DNA of 23,255 nucleotides from Chara braunii (lineage: Eukaryota > Streptophyta > Charophyceae > Charales > Characeae), in contig BFEA01000081.1 in NCBI GenBank assembly GCA_003427395.1, forward strand, positions 2,249,651 through 2,272,905. The letters run 5' to 3'. Shown here in pieces: positions 17,521-23,255 of the stretch; within the stretch, counting starts at the first letter, position 1, and the number at the start of each line of letters is the position of its first letter. The translations under genes were made by a program, and so were the position numbers. Below the pieces are notes generated by a model, which saw nothing but the letters and a program-made list of their open reading frames with translations, did not search any database and was not told the DNA's origin.

Positions 17521-17812
17521 GGGCCCATGTCACACTTCTCGGTTTCAAGTATACATGGCTCACTGCCATCCGATCTGAAAATCTCACGGCCCTACTGTGT
17601 AGTGTGACCACGTTGGAAAATACAGGAAACATAAACTAAACGCAACCAAGCATAAACGAAAGCCCCGCTAGTGCGTGGGGGCCAAGTCCCACTCGCATAG
17701 GTGAGCTTGCTCAATGCCTGAGGGCCTACAGTAGTTGCACTACTGGCCATGGGCCAACACTTGGACTGCATTTGGACAGGTTCCCGTCGCTCTGCATTTA
17801 AAATATTAGGGG

Positions 17813-17875
17813 ATGAATCTGGAGATGTTTGCGGAGATGTGAGGTGAAGGGTCTGATCCCACCACTACACTACAG
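17813..17875 (+). repeat. GAATCTGGA...ATCCCACCACTACACT repeat copy
   Basis: GAATCTGGAGATGTTTGCGG through GGGTCTGATCCCACCACTAC matches, in reverse, the copy at 19869-19950. The surrounding 17521-18660 shows no gene that I can support. Confidence 0.55.
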
Positions 17876-18438
17876 CCCAGTTACAGTACATCGCCGAAAT
17901 ATTTTGCCTGACTTTCGTTTGGGTGTGTCGTGGCAGCAGGTCCGGGAAGGGCGCAAGTGTAGTTACTACAAGTTTTCTGTAGACCCTGAGGGCTTCTCCG
18001 CAGCGAAAAAGAGGGAGCAATTTGTTTTTATTTATATTTTTCTCGTTCTTCCATTTGCAGCATCAGGAATGTCCCTGGACCACACTGTTGTGTGGCATTT
18101 AGGTTGGTGAAAACGTCCGCCCTCTGCAACAGCCCACAAATAACCGCCGCGGGTCCAGGGCAACCACAGAAGAAGTCGCCCTCGTGGGATCCAGTTTCTC
18201 TTTTTCGTCCTGCCACGGCCGCTGACATCTTTGTAGTGCTTTTTCGCGACTCCAGTCGTAGACTAAGTTGCAGCCAGGATGGCTGCGTATACATGGATGT
18301 GTTTTTTGCTTTTTTCCGTTTGGGGAAATTTGTCGTCATTTCCAGTGCACTGAGGCAGCTGCGTTGTCCAGCTGCATTCACAATGTTGTCGGATGGCGAG
18401 TCGTGCAGAGTCATGCGACTAGGCCTGAAAAATAGGTG

Positions 18439-18508
18439 TAAGCGGGTATAAGCGGGTATAGGGCATCGCGGTTGCTAACACGACACTGACCAGTCGACAC
18501 TGACCAGT
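18439..18508. repeat. Two micro-tandem repeats
   Basis: TAAGCGGGTA is repeated at about 18439-18460. CGACACTGACCAGT is repeated exactly at 18481 and 18495. Confidence 0.85.
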
Positions 18509-18664
18509 TGTTCCGTGAGCCAACGTGGTGTCGGTCGCGGGGACGGTGGTGCGGTCCTTGGACGAATTGCGGGCTGTGCCCGGTCCCCAGTTCGGGAAGT
18601 TAGGAACCGGTTATCCAACCGTTCGTTATCGTTACATTGGGAGACATTGGGGGATCGACGGAGG

Positions 18665-18785
18665 TGGTGCTACTCTCCTACTGTGGAAAGTGAGTCTGAC
18701 TGAGTCCTTCTTTAGAACATAGACAGATACAGTGTTCAGTCTCATTTTGCCTTTGGTGCTACTCTCCGACCGTGCAAAATGACTG
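18665..18785 (+). repeat. Two partial foldback-family copies in direct order
   Basis: GGTGCTACTCTCCTACTGTG and GGTGCTACTCTCCGACCGTG lie about 94 bases apart, each followed by a decayed version of the family core (GTCCTTCTTTAGAACATAGA in the first). Confidence 0.4.
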
Positions 18786-18802
18786 TTGGTTGGTAAAGAG
18801 AT

Positions 18803-18926
18803 AGAGCCTGGCTGCACTGCTCTCGAAATGTGCAAAACGAAAGTGAATCTTGCACTAGAATATGGAAAGATGCACAGCCATGATTTTTGTCTTTTGTGCA
18901 TGTCGAGAGTAGTGCAGCGAGCACCC
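18803..18926 (+). mobile_element. ~120-bp foldback element
   Basis: The left arm GGCTGCACTGCTCTCGAAAT pairs imperfectly with the right arm ending GTCGAGAGTAGTGCAGCGAG. The core GTGAATCTTGCACTAGAATA and TTTTTGTCTTTTGTGCATG match the other copies. Confidence 0.7.
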
Positions 18927-18965
18927 ATCGTCGGCTCGAATCAGGCACACCCCTGCGGACACTCC

Positions 18966-19015
18966 TTTTTTTTTTTTTTTTCTGAAATGCTTGTTTGTTT
19001 TCAAAGAAGAGAGCG
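18966..19015 (-). mobile_element. 50-bp mini-retroposon
   Basis: A perfect 19-bp duplication ACACCCCTGCGGACACTCC flanks it (18947-18965 and 19016-19034). On the minus strand it is 34 bases (CGCTCTCTTCTTTG...) followed by 16 A. Tail plus long duplication point to LINE-type insertion of a very short RNA. The source RNA is not recognised. Confidence 0.75.
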
Positions 19016-19194
19016 ACACCCCTGCGGACACTCCCCTTGGAAGAAGAGATGCAGACTCGCCTGCAAACCACTTGGAGCGTACTCTCACACCACCTAGCTC
19101 TATCTTAAATGCATCTGACCGCAATGACGGCCAAAGCGTGGTGTATATGAACGCAATTACAGCCATAAATAAGTAGTAAAAAGTTCTAGTGTGA

Positions 19195-19315
19195 GGGCAT
19201 CGCCACACCACTCTCGAAATTTGCAAAATGGGAATGAACTTCCCGCTAGAACATGGCCAGATGCCCCCGCCACATTTTTGTCTTTTTCACATTTCGAGAG
19301 TGTGTGGCGAGGCCC
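19195..19315 (+). mobile_element. ~120-bp foldback element, best preserved copy
   Basis: Ends GGGCATCGCCACACCACTCT and GGGCCTCGCCACACACTCTC (read inward) form inverted repeats. TGA flanks both sides (19192-19194 and 19316-19318), a likely 3-bp target duplication. There is no coding capacity. Confidence 0.75.
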
Positions 19316-19435
19316 TGAAACAGGCTGAGTGTGCTCTTAGAGGTTAGATTTGTTTTATGCTCACAAAAACGGTCACTGAAGGGGGTAGGTCTGGGGTAAG
19401 GGAGCCAATACCACAAGGACCAATTGATCTTCAGC

Positions 19436-19505
19436 AGTCAAGATCATGCATGGAACCCGAGGGCATGCTCACAACTCGGTAGGGGCTTTTCTACTAAGCT
19501 CTGGA
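19436..19505 (-). repeat. Weak tRNA-like sequence
   Basis: On the minus strand, AGAGCTTAGTAGAAAAGCCC resembles a D arm, and CTCGGGTTCCATGC 40 bases later resembles a T arm/B box. Stems are imperfect, so a SINE relic is likelier than a gene. Confidence 0.3.
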
Positions 19506-19868
19506 CGTAATTACGGAAAGATTCGTCCACATCTGGCCGTATTTGTGATCACATACATTTTTAGAAGAGTGGCAGTGCCAGTATGCCGTTTTCGCCTTTT
19601 CTAATTCTAATGCAAATGTGGCAACAGCGAATGTATCTTGCAGAAGAAGTGGCAAAATACATTCCCCATTTTCACAAGTCCCGGGGAAAAAGCGTCAAAT
19701 GGACATCAGGCTGACACCGCAGACCCTGAATTCCTTTACGAATGATTTACCCCCTCCTCCCCGGGTCCGTGCTATGCCCGTGATTTTCCCTGCGTGTCTC
19801 TCCAGACAGTTCTGTGCGAGTGCCCGTCCGCCGCAGTCCTGTCTGCGCCCCCACGCCCCGCGTGGTAT

Positions 19869-19950
19869 CAGTGTAGTGGTGGGATCAGACCCTAAGGCAA
19901 CTCGACACCATTTCTGCACATCTCCACAAACACGTCCGGATTCGGGCGTT
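19869..19950 (-). repeat. Reverse copy of GAATCTGGA...CACCACTACACT repeat
   Basis: Read on the minus strand, GAATCCGGACGTGTTTGTGG, GAGATGTGCAGAAA and GGGTCTGATCCCACCACTAC match 17813-17875 and, in part, 17390-17430. Confidence 0.55.
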
Positions 19951-20012
19951 GAGGAAAGTCAACGCTGCTGGTGGGGGAGTTGGTCCCCGGGGGTATTTAC
20001 GGGTAGCCCGTC

Positions 20013-20101
20013 GCCCTTTTCTTTTCGGGGGGAAAAAACAAACAAACAAACAGAAAGGCGCCCGTTTCTTTTCCGGAAAAAAACAAACAAACAGAATGGC
20101 G
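20013..20101. repeat. Diverged tandem duplication with AAACAAAC runs
   Basis: CCCTTTTCTTTTCGGGGGG... and CCCGTTTCTTTTCCGG... are each followed by A-rich AAACAAAC repeats and CAGAA.GGCG. Confidence 0.75.
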
Positions 20102-20127
20102 ACAAAGTGCTTCGGAATGTCCGCTAA

Positions 20128-21924
20128 ACTCGGAAAAATACAGAGCAGGTTTTTTTTCTTTCTTTCTTTCTTTAAGTTTGGGGAGCAGCACGAGCTGGGA
20201 ATAGGGCCCAGTGTCCCATTAAAATATACAGGACATCTGAAATACGGGGGCATTACCCGGCTTCGGCTGAGAATCAATCACAGAAGCGTAAGGATAACCA
20301 GCCTACTCAGTCAAACATCGCTCATGAGATAAAGTAAGATTAGAAAGACCCTAAGAAAAAGCCAGCAGAACCCAAATTCATAGTGAATGATGCTCAGCCC
20401 AGCCCTCCCAGCCTCAACCTGCTCATCCTCGATATCAAGCCTCTAGAGCCCTCGTCACACTCCAGTTACAGGGCAGCATGTGATAAGCCAAGAGCCGTAC
20501 CCTGCTGCTTCACATACCATTCGGCCTAAGACCCGAATGAATCCCCGAAGTACGGATCTTGACTGATTACAGAAAATAGGGTCCGTTTTCCGAATTCTGC
20601 GGGCCGATTGCATGCATCTTTTTTGATTGTCCCTGTCCTTATTCAAATTAGTTTCGCGCCGCCTATTAGGGACCGCACGGGAATGTCCCAAGAAACGGCC
20701 ATGAGTTTCGGTTGACTGCAATTTTCATGTTTTCATTGCATCCGCGCACGAGCGGCCGTTTTTGAACTCTTGCTTGCCACGAAAGCTCGCTCCCCTCCTT
20801 GCACGCCAATGACTTCCAGCTGATAGGACGAACCTCGTGAGCCCGACTTGGATGCTTACGCGTCCAGTGTCTCCTCGACCCCTTCTAAGAAGGATGGCGC
20901 ACACCTAACACGAGATAAGCGATAGATTCGTTGTCTCCTTTTTCGCTTTGGCATGGTCTTTCCCGGTTATGTCTGGTGTCAAATGAATTGTTTTTCTGTC
21001 CTTAAGCTGACGGGCCGAACTTAGCCCATGCCCCGCCCTTAGACGCTTATCTAAATTTTGGAATTTTGTGGTTATCTCCTCCCACTAGAGTTTCCGAAAC
21101 GACCCTCTGAACAGAGGAGAGAACCCCAGTTTCACCATGACGGTTTAACCCCCACCCAAAATCCTCGGCCACGCCACAATTACTCCGATCCGCGTCCGGC
21201 AAGGACAGGGCACTGCACTGCGGGGCATGAGGTTAGGGCATCACACCACAGCGCTGCCATACCATATTCCCATTCAGCTGGCTAGCCCCTTCTCCAACTA
21301 GACCCATTATGCCCACCCATGCAACCCCCCCACCCTGAATCCGGATCACCACCTACTGCCAACAGCCCAGAATAGAACCCAAATGCTACAAACAAGCAGC
21401 ATAGAGTCCATAGTAGAAACCTCACATTCGCCTTTCTAGTGTCACTATTCAGAGACAAGAAAAAAAGAAACAAGTGCCACAATGGCACTATCTGAAACTG
21501 TACAGGCCAAAAAACAGAGAATGGGCGAAAAGAGCCGGCTCCAAACTGGAAAGGGCAATGAAGTGCCACGCCCTGCCGTTGATATCTTTCTTTCACTAGT
21601 TTTCCTTCCCCTTCTTACACCACAGCTGACCCCTGTAGTTATGACACCCGGCCTGAACGGGATCCCGGCCGAAGGTGCTTTCATCCCTTCCGGTTTGGCG
21701 GCGTTTTTTTTTTTTTTTTTTTAAGTACGGCGGCGGTTTCTTTTGCCCATTCGTGTCTTTCTTTCCCTTTGGGAAATTGGGAGAACTTCTTTTGTGACAC
21801 AAACGAATTTACCTGTAAAAAAAAAAAGAAAAAAAAAAGAAAAAAAAAAGAAAAGAAGAACACGAGCCCCGCTGTTTGGGGACGGTGGGCCTTATCCCCG
21901 GCGACACGCTCAGACTGCGGCTCA
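20128..21924. other. No supported gene
   Basis: No family, RNA or clear mobile element was recognised. A T18 tract lies at about 21705-21722 and an A-rich AAAAAGA stretch at 21817-21862. Short frames across them have no support. Confidence 0.5.
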
Positions 21925-22238
21925 GTCCGTAAAGACTGCTATAAGAGCACATTGCATTGTGTCAAAGGAATCCAAGTAGCCTGTTTGGCCCTGTTGACAC
22001 CGGCAGCTGCGCGGTGCCGCTTCCTTAGCGAGTCGTCCGTCTACAAATGTGTCAGCCGCCGTGTTTCGAGACTCCTCTCCCATATTATAACATAGTCTCT
22101 CTCGCTCTCCTCTCTCCTCTCTCCTCTCTCCTCTCTCCTCTCTCTGTGCATCTGTCTCCTCTTTCCGTTCCGCGATCCACCATCGCTGGATAGCTTCGTT
22201 TCTTGCAAGAGGAGGGAAAAGCTTCTGTCTGGCCTTCA
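21925..22238 (+). promoter_or_regulatory. Upstream region and CT-rich leader, copy 2
   Basis: A TATA-like block TATAACATAGTCTCTCTCG (22086-22104) differs at one position from that of copy 1. It is followed by a (CTCTCTC)n tract to about 22160. CTATAAGAGCACATT lies at 21940-21954, in the same order as in copy 1. About 145 bases separate the TATA-like block from the ATG. The region is homologous to 1055-1335 but strongly diverged, unlike the arm itself. Confidence 0.55.
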
Positions 22239-22248
22239 CGGGACGGCG

Positions 22249-23013
22249 ATGGCGTCCTCTCCGATCCTTCGCTTGGCGGTGGTCACGCTTGCGGCGGCGT
22301 TGTTCCTGCTCCTCACCCCGACTCTGATCGAAGCTCGGCCGCAACGGAAGCTCTGCGGGCCGAAGGTCGAGGCCATCGACTGGAGCTGTGGCGGTCCTAA
22401 TGTGTCGTTAGACCTGGAGCACGACTGCTCGGTGAAGCAGGGAAAGAAAGTGTTTGACTACGTACAGAAGAAGCTGGTCGGCGAGGGCTGGCCTGCTCTC
22501 ACCACGAGCCGCGTTATGCAGGAGTACGTCCGTGCGTACGTGGCAATCAAGCTGCGTCAAAAGATCTGCGTCTGGTACAACCATCAGTGCAACCAGCAGT
22601 GTCCCCGCAACGGTGCTTCCTGCGTGACGTCCTGCCTGTCCAACTTCAGGGGATGCAAATCGAGCGACCCCACGGACTGCTGCAAGCCCAAACCTCGCTG
22701 CAACCACACCGCCCCAGCTAGCGGGAGGCGATTGCTCCAGGAGAACGACAGCAACAACAACGCCAACATCAAGACTGTGCAGGTAACTAAGACGGGGACC
22801 ACCTCGGACGGAGACATGCTGGCGGCAATCGCAGAGAAAATGGGGAACGCGGGAATCGAGAAAGGACAGGCGTGTGCGGCATGCTTAACGAACACAATTC
22901 CCGGGGGAGGGGACAACCCGAAGAGACGAATGACATGCTCCGCCGCCGGCGGTGAAGGCCCAGCTGATAACAGCCAAGCAGATCCAGGAGCATCTGCATC
23001 GCCAATCCCGTAA
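22249..23013 (+). CDS. Secreted cysteine-rich protein, copy 2
   Basis: The 254-residue frame equals copy 1 except Pro for Ala at residue 5. It starts MASSPILRLAVV, a signal peptide. The mature region has 12 cysteines up to residue 151, including a dense C-rich block at 107-151, sequons at N51, N152 and N166, and RRLL at 160-163. No known family is recognised; a secreted or wall-associated role is only inferred. Splice-site reading gives an alternative: exon 1 22249-22782 (ends CAG before GTAACT), intron 22783-22963, exon 22964-23009 (LITAKQIQEHLHRQS), then a GTAAGT donor at 23010. That keeps an even cysteine number, whereas the plain frame adds three more. The rest of the gene would then lie beyond the window. 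Confidence 0.8.
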   Translation: MASSPILRLAVVTLAAALFLLLTPTLIEARPQRKLCGPKVEAIDWSCGGPNVSLDLEHDCSVKQGKKVFDYVQKKLVGEGWPALTTSRVMQEYVRAYVAIKLRQKICVWYNHQCNQQCPRNGASCVTSCLSNFRGCKSSDPTDCCKPKPRCNHTAPASGRRLLQENDSNNNANIKTVQVTKTGTTSDGDMLAAIAEKMGNAGIEKGQACAACLTNTIPGGGDNPKRRMTCSAAGGEGPADNSQADPGASASPIP

Positions 23014-23133
23014 GTTAACATACTACGGTACACATCCTCAGTCTATGTGTCCTACAGGTAGTAGTGGTCAGTGGTCAGTGCGGTCCATGCCGGAGGGTGG
23101 TAGTTTAGTATAGGGACGGTAGGTGTAATATTA

Positions 23134-23172
23134 CTATAGGTAGTAGGTAGGTAGTAGGTAGTAGGTAGTAGG
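23134..23172. repeat. TAGTAGG microsatellite, right arm
   Basis: This is the mirror of 121-159, downstream of or within an intron of copy 2. The identical repeat number in both arms supports very recent copying. Confidence 0.85.
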
Positions 23173-23255
23173 TGGTAGGTGTAGTACTACTCAACTGCAA
23201 ACGCGCGATCATGGTCTCTTCGTGGTCCTACATCCTCGAAACTTGGAAAGTATTC

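Larger units (their letters stand above)
22239..23255. repeat. Right arm of large inverted repeat
   Basis: It is the reverse complement of 38-1054 with one mismatch seen and no gaps. It runs off the right edge of the window. Confidence 0.95.

Noticed and set aside
19618-20127. 169-codon plus-strand frame
   Set aside because: It crosses a repeat copy and a tandem AAACAAAC repeat and has no domain or start context.

Overview
The window looks like nuclear DNA from a eukaryote of the green lineage, most plausibly a charophyte alga such as Chara. That assignment is an inference. It rests on about 50% GC, CT-rich leaders upstream of a secreted protein, poly-A/T tracts and dense nested repeats, a PIF/Harbinger element with a separate Myb/SANT-type partner, and my memory that very similar Myb-like proteins are abundant in Chara. 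No bacterial or organellar features are seen.

The two ends form a very large inverted repeat. Bases 38-1054 and 22239-23255 pair base for base with one mismatch seen, around a spacer of about 21 kb. Each arm carries one copy of a secreted, cysteine-rich, glycosylation-site-bearing protein gene. The two genes face each other across the spacer: copy 1 reads leftward and copy 2 reads rightward, both out of the window. Upstream of the start codons the copies stay homologous but are clearly diverged, so the identity boundary lies just before the ATG.

The spacer is almost entirely transposable elements and small repeats. From left to right: a cluster of short foldbacks and about 100-160 bp tandem units (1.9-3.9 kb); two foldback hairpins, one with perfect 42-bp arms (4.3-4.7 kb); a 647-bp Mutator-like foldback element with a perfect 9-bp target duplication (5364-6010); a full-length 4.38-kb PIF/Harbinger transposon (7088-11467, TTA duplication) with a DDE nuclease gene and an oppositely oriented Myb-like gene, both broken; a 282-base assembly gap; a two-unit ~294-bp repeat (12.4-13.0 kb); a nested stack in which a foldback sits inside a U2 snRNA retrocopy that sits inside a tRNA-like sequence (14.3-14.65 kb); a 637-bp poly-A retro-insertion that splits another repeat (15.1-15.9 kb); a 520-bp Harbinger deletion derivative (16206-16725, TTC duplication); 36-bp palindromic tandem repeats and a long poly-A tract; more foldbacks; and a 50-bp mini-retroposon with a 19-bp target duplication.

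Only the two cysteine-rich genes look like live host genes. The Harbinger genes explain the small Harbinger derivative, which shares their ends. The three poly-A insertions imply LINE-type retrotransposition, although no reverse transcriptase gene is visible here. No CRISPR, operon or rRNA signal was seen.
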